From assembly GCA_944472155.2 (NCBI GenBank), contig OX235272.1, positions 107,204,020 to 107,268,019 of the forward strand: 64,000 nt of DNA, in the 5' to 3' direction. Positions 10,243-20,561 of this stretch are shown piece by piece. Numbering within the stretch: the first letter of the stretch is position 1; each line of letters opens with the position of its first letter. Both the position numbers and the translations under genes were made by a program. Under the pieces are notes generated by a model. It did not search any database. It had not been told where the DNA came from and worked only from the letters and a program-made list of their open reading frames with translations. This DNA is from Trichobilharzia szidati (lineage: Eukaryota > Platyhelminthes > Trematoda > Strigeidida > Schistosomatidae).

Positions 10243-10955
10243 ATTTGAATAAAGCAAGAACAACAGTGGTTTGGGCAGAATACAAGATGGTACCATCATT
10301 GTTTATTTCGTTGGCTTCTCACAGCTGCTTACAGGTCAAAGTCATTATTAAGTATATCTACAGAAACAATTTTAACATACTTGCACAGAGTTCATTTTAA
10401 ACAAAAATCAATCAATATATATAATATTAAACACTATTCCGAACAATAATGATCATACACAATAGAAACTTTTGACATTACGTAATCAGATGAAAGAGAG
10501 GTGAAAATATCCAGTTACCAGGGGCAAAGAAAGACTGATAATCGTTTCTTTCTGAACGCATAAATCAGATTTCAGGCGCTTGATGGAGATGGCTTCAGCA
10601 AACTTGAGGAGAATTGAACTCTTTTGCCTATTGATAATTTTGAACGATCTTGCGACGTCCACCTCATGACCCGTGTCAAGGAGATGCCTGGTGATGGCAC
10701 TGTTTAAAGCATTTGTTCCCTTTAGACATAAGCTTTTTGGTACATGTTCAGAAAATCTTAGATATGCCCTTCTTCTTTCTCTTCTTCCAATGTAACAGCT
10801 CCTACAGATACATGTAAATTTGTATATACAGTTGGAATTAACATGAGAAGGATATCTATCGATTTTTGATTGCATCAAAGAGCACGTTGTTCGATAGACA
10901 GGAACGAGCTTGGCTGTAGGATAGGCTCTGTCTTCTGTTGACCATTGCTGCAATG
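10243..10955 (-). mobile_element. PLE-4 3' end
   Basis: Contains the endonuclease frame 10486-10953 and a 3' region ending at about 10243 in the shared PLE-4 terminus. The hammerhead-like site near 10287-10325 lacks one core base (CUGUGA for CUGAUGA). An HH-α copy lies just left of it. Confidence 0.8.
10486..10953 (-). CDS. PLE-4 GIY-YIG endonuclease domain (5'-truncated)
   Basis: An open 155-residue frame. GIY-like CIYKF at about residues 43-47 and YIG at about 54-56, then an Arg-rich segment, SEH (about 67-69) and the conserved C-terminal run SFKIINRQKSSILLKFAEA followed by LCVQKE. In PLEs this domain nicks target DNA and is normally fused downstream of the RT. Here no RT is present upstream, so it is a 5'-truncated insertion. 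The YIGRTxR consensus is changed to YIGRRER, and function is doubtful. Confidence 0.8.
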   Translation of the reverse strand: MQQWSTEDRAYPTAKLVPVYRTTCSLMQSKIDRYPSHVNSNCIYKFTCICRSCYIGRRERRRAYLRFSEHVPKSLCLKGTNALNSAITRHLLDTGHEVDVARSFKIINRQKSSILLKFAEAISIKRLKSDLCVQKETIISLSLPLVTGYFHLSFI

Positions 10956-11587
10956 TTTTGCAGCTTTATAATCAAGTTGATTGTAGATTGACTTTTTCTC
11001 TCACTGTGATTTGTTTGTGATTTGCCTGATTCCTGCCTGGGCTATTTTCCCAAATCATAAGCACTGAAATGTTAGGCAGGCAATTATACTTCAAAAAAAA
11101 AAAACAAAAACAAATCTTTCAAGGGATATTCGACAACAAAGTGTCACTTGACTAACTGAATACTACACAAACACACAGACACACAAACACTTTTAAAATT
11201 TCTTCTCACGTCAATAATGATGATTTAGGGAAATATCTAATTTGGAATGGAGAAATTGAAATTCTTTATTTTAATTTTGACTTTCGCCATTTCAAAACGT
11301 CTTCTCTATAGCTAGCCGATGTTAAATAAAGGATGAAAAGTAGGTCGAAATGTGACACCTTTCCAACAAACTTTAACTTTATCAGGTGTGTTAGTCGGAA
11401 GAAAACATCAACGGAGGAGTAGGAAGGAAGGCATATTAATCGCATATATTCGAAGGTTTCGGTCAAGAGATTTTATTCAAAAAACTTTGAATGGGTAGGG
11501 GAATGGTGAAGGCTGGTCAGGGGTTTTGTTATTATTATTAATTTTTTAAATTTATACCTCGATAAGAATATTTAAAGTTCTGGAAAA
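10956..11587. other. unassigned stretch
   Basis: Short A-tracts and accidental frames only. Confidence 0.4.
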
Positions 11588-11679
11588 AAAATATTTGATT
11601 ATTCAAGTGTTGGTTTGATTGGTTACAGGATTTTCATCATGAGCTGACATTAGTTAGAGAACCATTGGAAAACCTGGGA

Positions 11680-11725
11680 GTACTGGACAGCTATTTCGTC
11701 CTAGTTTGGGACTCTTCAGCAGTAC
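11680..11725 (-). ncRNA. hammerhead ribozyme, complete (HH-D minus arm)
   Basis: Stem I GUACUG/CAGUAC with six perfect pairs, core CUGAAGA (only the tolerant position 7 differs from CUGAUGA), stem II GUCC/GGAC over CAAACUA, GAAA, stem III AUAGCUGU and C as cleavage base. Every essential position is present. Confidence 0.85.
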
Positions 11726-11848
11726 GCACCCACCGGGATTCGAACCCAGGACCTTCTGGTTACAAGGCTAGCTCGTATACCATTAAGCCACTGGGATACG
11801 AGCTCGCCCTGTAGCCAGAAGGTCCTGGGTTCGAATCCCGGTGGGTGC

Positions 11849-11894
11849 GTACTGATGAAGAGTCCCAAACTAGGACGAAACAGCTGTCCAGTAC
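11849..11894 (+). ncRNA. hammerhead ribozyme, C3 mutated (HH-D plus arm)
   Basis: Same fold as the minus arm (stem I 11849-11854 with 11889-11894, stem II 862-865 with 873-876 of this kb, GAAA 11877-11880), but the core reads AUGAAGA, so C3 is A and the C3-G8 pair is lost. Stem III ACAGCUGU is a perfect palindrome. Confidence 0.75.
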
Positions 11895-12129
11895 TCCCAG
11901 GTTTTCCAATGGTTCTCTAATTAATGTCAGCTCATGATGAAAATATTTGATTAATTTAAGTCTTCTGAAGAATATTAAAAGCAACAGTCAATTTCTGAAA
12001 AAAAAATGTTAAATGCGTCCTTTTTTCTGCGGATCAGTAATCTTTATTGGTTAGTTAGAATACTGATCCCATTCAAATAGAAAAAAAGAGAAAAGGCAGA
12101 CTGAACTCATCTGAGTTTTGATGACTGAT

Positions 12130-12300
12130 CGCTTGGTTGGGTTCTTGAACTACTATTGATTGACATTTGTAAAAAATTATATTTGTAAAATCTCAGCGAA
12201 ATTGAAATGATTAATTCCAACGTTTCGTTCGGCAGTCTGGTCCAAACTTCTTCAGAGAAATTAATCGAAAATAACATAACAGAGGTTTATGTATAAAAGG
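12130..12300 (-). mobile_element. PLE-type 3' region fragment with hammerhead
   Basis: No coding part, but the minus strand has a complete hammerhead (12209-12266) with the GAAACGUUGG ending common in PLE-borne hammerheads. Assigned to a PLE by this similarity only; its extent is approximate. Confidence 0.5.
12209..12266 (-). ncRNA. hammerhead ribozyme, complete, long stems
   Basis: Core CUGAAGA (12249-12255, minus) plus one extra A, stem II GUUUGG/CCGAAC (six pairs, 12242-12247 with 12227-12232) over a 9-nt loop, GAAA (12223-12226), minimal stem III ACGU, and stem I GAUUAAUUUCU with GGAAUUAAUC, about ten pairs with one bulged U. Unrelated in sequence to HH-α and HH-D. Confidence 0.75.
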
Positions 12301-12304
12301 AACA

Positions 12305-12620
12305 TCTCTTTTTAATTGAATTTTGGATTTTCCCGTCGATTGATTGGACCGAAGTGCTCGGTCTCAGGTTGACATGTCGGCTTCTTGAGCAGATGCTTCG
12401 ACGATGTCTGGGCATTTAATTAGTATTTAATTGGTGGATGGTGACTAGCAGTGGAATCCAGGATGCGCATTTCGTCCAAGTGGTCTAGTGGATAACAGTT
12501 TGGCGTTTGAAACCATGGTAACTGGGTTCGAGCCTCGGTGGGAACATCATCACTCACTGAGAAATGCAGGTACATCCAGATGACGAGTCCCAAATAGGAC
12601 GAAATGTGCATCCTGGAACA
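12305..12620. mobile_element. HH-α inverted pair
   Basis: The minus arm 12305-12478 (TTGATTGGACCGAAGTGCTC, then GTGACTAGCAGTGGAATCC) is joined head to head with a plus arm 12473-12620 that has box A-like AGTGGTCTAGTGGATAACAG, box B GGGTTCGAGCCTC and a hammerhead at 12575-12617. Its core AUGACGA has C3 mutated; stem II GUCC/GGAC and GAAA are intact. The minus arm stops within its own hammerhead. Confidence 0.8.
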
Positions 12621-12775
12621 TCTCTTGTTTTGAAACTTTTTCCAATCATGAGTCATGAAACAGGCATCAGCATGTATAATAAACATAAAATGGCATGAAC
12701 TGTGATCAAAATTAGACCTCAGACTTTCAAAATTAGTCTACTTTTGTTAAAAATATATGTATATGCAGTATACAA

Positions 12776-12796
12776 TGGTGTGTGTGTGTGTGTGGA
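12776..12796. repeat. (GT)n microsatellite
   Basis: About nine GT units. Confidence 0.95.
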
Positions 12797-12904
12797 TGAA
12801 CAGTCATAAAACATTTGTCAGCCTCTCCATGAGAAGACGTAGACAATCAGGAACTTTGACCAAGTATGACTAATTGTTGATACATATCCAACTTTTATTT
12901 TTAT

Positions 12905-13115
12905 TTATTTATTGGTCAGGATTTGCAATGCATCAGCTAACATCACACCTTCACGTCTGTTCAAACTGTTGGGATTCACCCATATATGCAGGGCTTCTGC
13001 AGTCAGTCTTTCTTTATATGAACCAAAATCTTTCTGTAGAACCATAGTCTTATCAAAGTCGATTTTGTGTCCCGTTTCTATCGAATGCAGTGCAATCGCT
13101 CAGTTGTTTTTTAGC
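12905..13115 (-). pseudogene. PLE GIY-YIG endonuclease C-terminal remnant
   Basis: The minus strand reads SIETGHKIDFDKTMVLQ, then SYKERLTAEALHIW and a motif-free tail NPNSLNRREGVMLADAL. The ETGHKIDFD and ERLxxEAL blocks are typical of the last third of PLE endonucleases; the Glu is a GIY-YIG catalytic candidate. No N-terminal half is present. Related to 1160-1400. Confidence 0.7.
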
Positions 13116-13371
13116 TTCTTCATATAAGTAGTCAGAAACCAGTTAAGTCAAACAGTAGTGCTTGCTAACCAGTTAGATAGAAGCAGTCTAAATATTGGAT
13201 GACGGTTTAACCAGTTTAAGGTTGACCTCACGCGGGGTTTTTCTCCATGTCAGATAGCTGTATCATCTCAAATCACTTGAATTCTATGTACCTATACAGA
13301 TGAACGGGTAATATGTTGAGTTAGTCATTCAGTCAGTAACATATAATGTCACGCTTTCGTACTCGCTTTCT
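13116..13371. other. unassigned stretch
   Basis: Nothing recognised. Confidence 0.4.
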
Positions 13372-13563
13372 TATTTTTATTTTTGATTACAGCTTGATTC
13401 CACACCGTATTTTTTGGTACAGGTATGGAATTTTCGGCATGTGATATCTGTAGCCCAAATTTTGCAGGTTGACCATAGATATCAGGTGTGCGTCGGCAGG
13501 AGATCGAACCCGGGACCATGTGCATGGTCGGCGAGAGTCCTAATCACTGTGCCACCGACGCAC
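13372..13563 (-). mobile_element. SINE-T2 (tRNA head, CR1-like tail)
   Basis: The minus-strand head is the same as in SINE-T1 (GCGTCGGTGGCACAGTG, box B GGGTTCGATCTC), but the 3' half differs: GCCGAAAATTCCATACCTG, then an A-rich end. That tail resembles the 3' end of the CR1/jockey-like LINE at 54365-55550. Confidence 0.75.
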
Positions 13564-13744
13564 TTACTGTACTAAGTAGATCATACATTGTGATATGAAT
13601 AATTTAATTACCCAAAGGAAATTGTAGTGAATCTTCGCCTAGGTGAACTAAACAAAATGTCCTGTTGAAGTTAGTTTCCAAATAAGGTTTCCACACACAG
13701 TTGATTAGATATACTTACCATGAATGAGAGACTACTAATCTGTT

Positions 13745-13835
13745 ATTCAGTAGAGATGGAAACCAGCTGGCAGTAAAATGCAGGACGCGTATTTCGTCCA
13801 AAAACCAAGATTCATTAGTAGGATATATCCGCATC
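13745..13835 (-). mobile_element. HH-α remnant
   Basis: Carries a decayed hammerhead 3' half (TTTCGTCC on plus) and the adjacent stem I region. The left part of the core is destroyed. Confidence 0.5.
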
Positions 13836-13964
13836 TAAGATCGTCTCTGACTTTTAAGCCAATACTGATGTTTAGTGTTGACTAATATTTGTTTCGAATA
13901 ACCTGTAAGATTAACTGACGGTTATCTTCTTCAGTGTGATGTTAAATGTCTAGTGTATTGTTGG

Positions 13965-14706
13965 CATTATCATTACTATTGTTTTGCTTTAGTTTCTAGA
14001 GGAATATAGGGCTTCAGCCGTGCATGTCTCCATTGCTTTCGGTTCTCTTCCAACATTTTCACGAGGCTACACGTCTGCCCACATGCTTTCATCTCCTCTT
14101 CACATTACCGCCTCATCCATATCACCCTCACACTGACGACCCACTAACTCGCCCCTTCCCATTCGGCTTCAACTCGAGCGATGGCCTAGTGTGTGATGTC
14201 ACTTGATGGTATTCTCAGAGTATGGCCAATCCACATCCATTTCTTCCTGATTATTTGTCGCACAGTCGGTTCCTGCTGGGTTAGTTCGCTCATTGCCATA
14301 GATCCCACCCTGTTGCTGATCTTTTCTGGCCGTCCATCTGATTTTGAGCGAAGTATTGAGTGAAGACAGTAGTTGATGTAAGTCTGTAGTTTGTTCCAAG
14401 TGCCTTTCATGATGCAGCGTGGCGCAAAGTCTCTGATCCGTATAGTAAGTAGCATTGACTTCACATTGGAGTTGAAAATCCACCTCTTTTTTCATGCTGA
14501 GTACTGTTGATCTCCACATAGACTTGAGAGAAATGAAAGCTTGCCTTTTTTTTCCCGATCCCCACTGCTTTGATATCCTCATCAGTTCTGTCCGCCTGTA
14601 GTTGAAACGATGCTTCCCAGGTGGGTAGGTAGATAGGTAGGTAAAGGAGGTTGCTTCTTTCAGATTTCTTCCATTTATGCTGATGGTTGTCTGTTGTTGT
14701 TGCTGT
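13965..14706 (-). pseudogene. RTE-A, 5'-truncated copy 1
   Basis: The 3' end has the RTE-A terminus (complement of GAAGCCCTATATTCCTCTAG). Leftward translation gives INGRNLKEATSFTYLS, then fragments KNKIRIFN-like, LQTYINYCLHSILRS, and WMWIGHTLRIPSSD in another frame. Frameshifts surround 14290 and 14600. Its right edge abuts an HH-D inverted dimer. Confidence 0.85.
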
Positions 14707-14707
14707 G

Positions 14708-14895
14708 GCTGAGCTGACATCAGTGAGAGGACCATTGGAAAACCAGCTGGGATTACTGGACAGCTGTTTTGTTCTATTTTGGGGTACTGATGAAGAGCCC
14801 CAAATTAGGTTGACGAAACAGCTGTCCAGTACTTTCAGTTGGTTTTCCAATGGTTCTCTGACTGATGTCAGCTCATGATGAAACCCTCCAACCAA
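14708..14895. mobile_element. HH-D inverted dimer, heads deleted
   Basis: The minus arm 14711-14788 and plus arm 14789-14895 are joined with both tRNA-like heads missing. The plus arm keeps a hammerhead fold (GUACUG, AUGAAGA, stem II GCCC with an extended GGUUGAC). It lies directly upstream of the RTE-A copy. Confidence 0.75.
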
Positions 14896-15124
14896 TTATA
14901 CATTTTTGTTAGCCTTCTTGACACATTATTATTTGAATAATTCTAGTTCCCAAAGGGAATTGTGGCGTAAATTGCGAATCACAAATTAATTTCAAAAAAT
15001 TAGAAAATTTGATTGAATTTGCTATCTTTACATGAAAGTTCAGCTATTTTTTAAAATGTGCAACTTACGATTATCAGTATCGTCTACGCCAGTGACAAAA
15101 AATATCCGTTTACAAATACTTCAT

Positions 15125-16705
15125 ATTTCATATTATTATTATTGTTTCCTTTAATTCCTAGAGGAACATAGGGCTTCAGTCGTGCGTCTCCATTGTGTTC
15201 GGTTCTCTGCTAGAGTCTTCACCTGGCTCCAAGTCTGCCCACACGTTTTCATCTCCTCTTCACATGACCTCCTCCAAGTCACACTTGCACTGACGACCAA
15301 CTCGCCGCTTCCCTTTCGAGTTCCACTCGAGTGATGGCCTGGCGTGTGATGTCACTTGATGGTTTGCTTCCTCAGAGTATGGCCAGCCAATCCATCTCCA
15401 TTTCTTCCTGCCTATTTGTTTCACAATCGGTTCCTTCTGTGTTGGTTCGCTCATTGCCAGAGATCTCTGTTGCTGATCTTTTCTGGCCAGCCATCTGATT
15501 TTGAGTATTGAGCGAAGACATCTGTTAATGAAGGTCTGTAGTTTGTTTGAGATGCTCTTTATGACGCGCTGGCCAAGTCTCTGATCCGTATAGTAAGTAG
15601 CACTGACTTCACATTGGAGTTGAAAATCCGGATCTTATTTTTGATGCTGAGTGCTGTTGACCTCCATACCGACTTAAGAGTAATGAAAGCTTGTCCTGCT
15701 TTTCCAATTCTTGCTTTGATATCCTCGTCAGTTCCGCCTGTGGTTGAAATGATGCTTCCGAGGTAGGTAAAGGGGGTTGTTTCTCTCAGGTTCCTTCCAT
15801 TTATGCTGATCGTTGTCTGTTGTTGTTATTCTTGTCCAGGAATCTTCATCACCTCTGTTTTATCTATGTTCACATGAAGTCCTATCTTTTCTGGATGCTT
15901 CTTCTGTCAACTTGTTGCTTTTCATTTGCATATCTTCCAGTTTGTGGGAAATCAGACATATATCATCGGCGAATCTCAGATCCTCCAAGTTTTTCGTGAG
16001 GGTCCATTTTGTGCCTGTTTCCTAGATGCCTGCTCTCTGTCGCATTATCTAATCTACCACGATCAGGAAAATCATTGGCGATAGTAGACAGCCATCCAGC
16101 CTTGTCTTACTCTCGTCTTTACTTCGAAGGATTCCGTGAGTTTCCCGTTGTAGATTACTTGGCATGCAGCATTGTCGTACAGCTGTTTGATGAAATGTAT
16201 AATTGTCGACGGCACCCCGTAGCATCGGAGTAGTTGCCAAATCACCACTCGGTCGACGCTTTCGAAGGCCTTTTCATACTCGATGAATTTGAGATAGAGA
16301 GGTGACTGCCATTTCAAGATTTGTTCAGTGATGATCCATAATGTGGTGATCTGATCAATGCATGACTTGTTTCTCTTGAATCCAGCCTGTTCCGGTCTAA
16401 GTTTTTCATCTAGGGTGGCTTGTTTGATTCCCTCCAGGATGATGCGGCTTAGTATTTTGCTTGGGATGGACAGGGGCATAATTCCGCGCCAGTTCTTGCA
16501 GTGACTTATGTCTCCTTTCTTTGGCAGTTTGAATGAGTAGCGTTTCTTCCAATCCGCAGGCAGGTAACTTGCCCTCTTTCCACACCTTCTCCAGTAGTGG
16601 CGTCATCAAGTCCGCCGTTGTTTCCGGATCCATTTTCAATGCTAGGCATCTCCGTATCCTTACTAAGTGAGGGTATCCACACCAAGCACCCACTGGCCAA
16701 ATGAG
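15125..16705 (-). pseudogene. RTE-A, 5'-truncated copy 2 (longest RT of the broken copies)
   Basis: From right to left: ALKMDPETTADLMTPLLEKVW and WKxRYxFKLPKKGDxxxCKNWRG region (16500-16700), AGFKRNKSCIDQITTLWII (about 16325-16385), motif A LYLKFIEYEKAFESVD, YGVPSTIIHFIKQLYDNAAC, GVRQG-like block (RVRQG), then FADDICLI-like and the C-terminal WRWIGWPYSEE. Motif A has E in place of the first catalytic Asp and frames are broken in many places. Endonuclease and 5' UTR are missing. Confidence 0.9.
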
Positions 16706-16825
16706 TAACACTCTAGCTTTGTAAATGATGGCTATTGGGCTCAGGTCTCAGTGAGGAAATCATCACTCATTTTGAGGATGCAGCTCACATCGAGCTAACG
16801 AGTACCAAATAGGACAATATGATTA
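16685..16825 (+). mobile_element. HH-α remnant
   Basis: tRNA-like head (CACTGGCCAAATGAGTAAC), decayed box B and a mutated hammerhead (CUAACGA, stem II GUAC/GGAC, then AAUA in place of GAAA). Inactive. Confidence 0.6.
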
Positions 16826-17576
16826 TTATGAACTTCAGTGTTAGCCATTATCACAAACAAATTACTTCACGTTAGCCTTCAGTTATTATCAGAGTACCCT
16901 GATCAGGAACCGACATGCCAACAGAGATAGAGGATTTCGGTTTTGTATAAATCTCTGAACAGGAAATCATGTAACAATTTAAATAAATGACCATTTGAAT
17001 AATATATGTCAAAATAATATATATAAAAGTTTTATTTTGCATGTACGGATATATAGAGATTAATGACGTATATATACATAAATAGTCTTTCATTGGGTCG
17101 ATTTCACTCTAAAATGTTCAGGATATTTATTGGTCTGACTTCAGATCAATACTTAGTCATAATTTCTTGCTCAAATCTCATTCACTTTGTAAATAAGCCT
17201 TAGTGATTACACTAAGCTGCTCAAACCTGGATAAATATGTAATGAATTGGAAGAATTAAAAGTTGTATGACTGAGGCAAGGCCGGTTAGCTGTTGTGCTG
17301 AAAATGGGGGCAGGAAAGTGCTATTGATCCATATGAAAGCTGGATAGTACTGTTGATTACTGCAGTGAAATGATAAATTAGTTGACAGTTAGGTCGCACG
17401 GCTCTTAGTTGTCACTGCGCTGGACTAGTAATTTGGCGGCCACTCGTTTGAGTCCCATTGTAAGCTGGATAGTGACTTCAAATACACTTAACCATACAAT
17501 CGCAAATAGACATAAATATTTTTTCATGTATGTTTGTGAATTAGGTTTGTCAGAGAAGAATAAAAATTGGTTGGAA
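16826..17576. other. unassigned stretch
   Basis: No frame or repeat recognised. Confidence 0.4.
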
Positions 17577-17770
17577 GATTTCATCATGAGCTGACATCGG
17601 TTAGAGAACCATTAGAAACCCAGAGAATACTGGGCAGTTGTCTAGTCAGACTGGTTTGGGACTCCTCATCAGTACGCACCCACACCGTCAGGTTTCAGCT
17701 CAGGACTTTCTGGTTACAAAGGAAGCTCGTAGACTATTAAGCCACTGAGACCCGAACCAATGGCCCATGA
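17577..17770 (-). mobile_element. HH-D hammerhead repeat
   Basis: tRNA-like head (box A TGGCTTAATAGTCTACGAG region), box B decayed, hammerhead with core AUGAGGA and stem II GUCC, 3' end at the left (GTCAGCTCATGATGAAATC complement). Confidence 0.75.
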
Positions 17771-17925
17771 ACCTTTAAAAATTGGCACAGTTCCTAAGGC
17801 TTCAGCAATACAAATGAGACGAAAGTGTACTGCCTTGGATAGGCTGTTCTCCGCTTTGTAGATCACTTTGAAGGAGGCCCTTGTTGAAATGAAGTGGTTA
17901 GTTTGGTGCTCGCTGAACGAAAACG
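17771..17925 (-). pseudogene. PLE-5 endonuclease C-terminal fragment
   Basis: The minus strand reads ISTRASFKVIYKAENSLSK and ICIAEALGT, the last part of a PLE-5 endonuclease. It is joined head to head with the plus-strand PLE-5 at 17926. Confidence 0.65.
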
Positions 17926-18545
17926 AAACCTAATTCACTTCCTTATTACTCAGATCTGATGAAGAAACCTTTATCCAAAATAGATACCCACGAAGATTCA
18001 TCGACAAGAATATTAGACCAAACAACCTAGAGAATGGAAACATTACTTGTTCCAAAGGAGAAATTTTACATGAGCCTGGATTTCAAGGGGGACTTGGCCT
18101 GCAATATTCTCGAAAGAAGTATACTGGCATCTCTGAAAAGATTATTCTTCGAACAGTAGTGTTCTCCAGTTGTCCACTGATCTGCAGAATTCTTAGGGAC
18201 AAGATCTCGCATCTGATTGTTTCTCTGTGCATACATCAGTTCACATGTTGCTGTGGAGCCAGGTATATTAGTCGTTCGACGCGTATCTTGTCAAAAAAGG
18301 GTTCAAGAACACAATCCCGCATGGCTGCAAAAAAGTAATAGTGGCTGTATAGGGAGTGTGATAATCGAACACCTTATCAACACTAAGCATTCCATCTCAA
18401 CGAACGCCTTCTTCAATGTAATCTACACAGTCAAAAATAGCCTACCCGAGGCAGTACGCATTCGTATCCTTTGTATTGCTGAAGACTTAGACATTCAGTT
18501 GGAAATAGCAGAGTTGTGTATACAAAAAAAGATACATTTCAACAT
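17926..18545 (+). pseudogene. PLE-5 linker and GIY-YIG endonuclease, broken
   Basis: With frame changes, the linker (FQGGLGLQYSRKKYTGISEK) leads into the endonuclease: HLIVSLCIHQFTCCCGARYI, SRSTRILSK, EHNPAWLQKSNSGCIGSV, TNAFFNVIYTVKNSLPEAVR, LCIAEDLDIQLEIAELCIQK. CIHQF and ARYIS correspond to the GIY and YIG elements, with S for G. The last 100 codons (18217-18612) are open in one frame. Confidence 0.8.
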
Positions 18546-18704
18546 TTTTACTACCATGGCAACACTTGTGTTCACTTCTATTCACTTGATGTCTGTATGC
18601 CTGCTTTTCTAACTTCTTATAACTCTTGTGTTTCATCACAACTCTTACATATTTCCATGTTTTCAAGTATTGATTTTATAGGGACTTTGTTTGATTGTTT
18701 GGAG

Positions 18705-19095
18705 GATTTCATCATGAGCTGACATCATTCAGAGAACTGTTGGAAATCTTCGGTGTACTGGACAGCTGTTTCGTCCTAGTTTGGAACCCCTCATTTTTAC
18801 GCATCCACCGGTAGGATAGAGCAGGTAGAATGTGAGGACAATTACCCATCGAGGAAGACATTGTCAATTGGTCGCGCTATGTCGTGAATTGGGAGAAGTC
18901 GGAATTAATGCACTAGCCATTGGACCAGGTCCCAGTGGCGTAATGGTCTACGAACTGCCTTGCCTTGTCACCAGAAGGTTGTGGGTAAAAACGCCGGTGG
19001 GTATGTAGCGATGAATAGTCCCAAACTAGGATGACGAAACAGCTGTCCAGTACTTTTAGCGGGTTTTCCAATGGTTCTTTAACTGATGTCTGCCT
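18705..19095. mobile_element. HH-D inverted pair
   Basis: Minus arm 18705-18800 (hammerhead region GTTTCGTCCTAGTTTGG) and a longer plus arm 18800-19095 with upstream unit sequence, head CAGTGGCGTAATGGTCTACG, and a hammerhead whose core is GAUGAAU, hence inactive. PLE-1 inserted just after the plus arm. Confidence 0.75.
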
Positions 19096-19329
19096 TTTTG
19101 CGTGACTACAATTTACTTCAAATAAAGTATAATTATATTTTAATAGTTTACACACAATGATAAGTTTTGTTATTGGTAATATTTCGAGCAAAATTACTGC
19201 CCGTGTTCACACCAGTGTTGGAATTGTTTGATTCACACATTTATGATTTGTACTCGTATATATAGTTCATTATTTTTGCTCATTCATATTTTTTTTTTTT
19301 TTTGTATTTGAGTTGTATTCCAAGTTCAT

Positions 19330-19851
19330 TCATGTTTTTGTATCCAGAATTATATTCCAAGTTGTTGATAGTTGTACTGAGTCACCCTTGTTACATGTAT
19401 CCGGTGTGACTTTAATGAATATCGATTCTGTTATAAGTCTTTCTTTCCACTTGTTCATGTTAGTTTTTAGAATACACACATTGTCCCAATCGATATTGTG
19501 GTTTTTGTCCCATGCATGTGCAGCTATGGATGAATTTTTTTCAAGATTTTTGTAGGCTTGTGTTCCTGTTGGTTGACCTTTGGTTAGGCGTTTATGTTCA
19601 TTCACTCTTATTTTGAGTGATCTGGACGTTTGCCCCACATATTTAGTCGGACAGTCAGCACAAGATATTTTATAAATCAAGTTGTTTTTATCCATCCTTT
19701 TTATGGGATCTTTCAGTTGATTTATTTTATTTTTGATTAGATTTGTCGGTTTAAAAGCTGTATGAATGCCGATACTTTTGAGGTTTCTTTGAATTGCCTC
19801 TGATGTACCATTTTTATATGGTATTGTGACTGTTTTTTTGCATTCTTCCAT
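19330..19851 (-). CDS. PLE-1 GIY-YIG endonuclease (minus arm)
   Basis: An intact 173-residue frame. IYKISCADC (residues 59-67, GIY equivalent plus a Cys pair at 64 and 67) and KYVGQT (70-75, YIG equivalent) are followed by RSLKIRVNEH, with Arg82 as candidate catalytic Arg and His86. The central HAWDKNHNIDWDNV and KERLITESIF (Glu142 as candidate metal-binding Glu) complete the fold. The RT frame ends 17 bases upstream, and the endonuclease frame stays open backward across that stop. In PLEs both domains form one protein that nicks DNA and primes reverse transcription. Confidence 0.9.
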   Translation of the reverse strand: MEECKKTVTIPYKNGTSEAIQRNLKSIGIHTAFKPTNLIKNKINQLKDPIKRMDKNNLIYKISCADCPTKYVGQTSRSLKIRVNEHKRLTKGQPTGTQAYKNLEKNSSIAAHAWDKNHNIDWDNVCILKTNMNKWKERLITESIFIKVTPDTCNKGDSVQLSTTWNIILDTKT

Positions 19852-19868
19852 CTTGTTATTCTCCGGTT

Positions 19869-20561
19869 TTACCCTCTTTTTTTCTTTTTTATATTATCTT
19901 TTATAAATTGTTTTGGGTAGTTGTTTTCGAGTAGCATCTTGAATAGGACGTTTATTTCTTTACACTGGTCCTCTTGCGTTGTTGTAAGTCTACGTATTCT
20001 ATCTGCAAGACCTTGTATTAATCCTCTTTTTACCGTGAGTGGATGAGCTGAGTGATAATCGAGGAATCTTCCAGAGTGTGTGGTTTTTCTATATAGCGTT
20101 GTTTTAATGCTGCCATCTCTTATTCTTTGTATTTTGCAATCTAACATAGGCAGTTCCCCAATTTCATTCTCTACTTCCATAGTGAATTTTATTGAGTCGA
20201 TATGGCTGTTTATGTGTGAGAAGAGTTTCTCAATATCGTTTTTTTTCACTATTACTAGTGTGTCGTCTACATATCTCCACCAACATTTTAGTGATGACCT
20301 GAATGGTTTAAGGGCATTCTCTTCCCAATAATCCATGAATATGTCAGCTATTATTGGTGAGATAGGCGATCCCATGGCTACTCCTTCATTTTGTTGGTAT
20401 ATTTTCCCTTCGAATGTGAAATATGTTGTTGTCAGACAAAGTTCCACCCCTTTTATTATCTCTTCTATGGATAACTGTGTTCTATCTTTTAGGCCATTAT
20501 CTTCTTTTAGTTTCTCTTTCAGTGCATTCATGGCCATTTGGATATATGAGACTAAAGTCAC
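19869..20561 (-). CDS. PLE-1 RT, C-terminal part (minus arm)
   Basis: 230 codons. Begins in the motif A/B interval and includes motif B (VAMGSPISPIIADIF), motif C (WWRYVDDTLVIV), motif D (GELPMLDCKI) and motif E (LYRKTTHSGRFLDYHSAHP). The N-terminal half and motif A are missing at the head-to-head junction, so it cannot work alone. The first seven residues before IQMAMN come from the other copy. Differs from the plus copy by VELCL for VEFCL. Confidence 0.9.
   Translation of the reverse strand: MTLVSYIQMAMNALKEKLKEDNGLKDRTQLSIEEIIKGVELCLTTTYFTFEGKIYQQNEGVAMGSPISPIIADIFMDYWEENALKPFRSSLKCWWRYVDDTLVIVKKNDIEKLFSHINSHIDSIKFTMEVENEIGELPMLDCKIQRIRDGSIKTTLYRKTTHSGRFLDYHSAHPLTVKRGLIQGLADRIRRLTTTQEDQCKEINVLFKMLLENNYPKQFIKDNIKKKKRG

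Larger units (their letters stand above)
11602..11939. mobile_element. HH-D inverted dimer with target duplication
   Basis: A minus-strand HH-D copy (about 11625-11797) and a plus-strand copy (about 11795-11939) meet head to head at their tRNA-like heads (box A TGGCTTAATGGTATA, box B GGGTTCGAATCCC). Each arm has a hammerhead. The direct repeat AAAATATTTGATTA at 11588-11601 and 11940-11953 flanks the pair, which suggests it inserted as one unit. Confidence 0.85.

Noticed and set aside
20423..20542. The first 40 codons of the long plus-strand RT frame as a genuine N-terminus
   Set aside because: They are the antisense of the minus-arm RT (reverse of positions shared with 21602 onward), so the frame is open there only by chance of the fusion.
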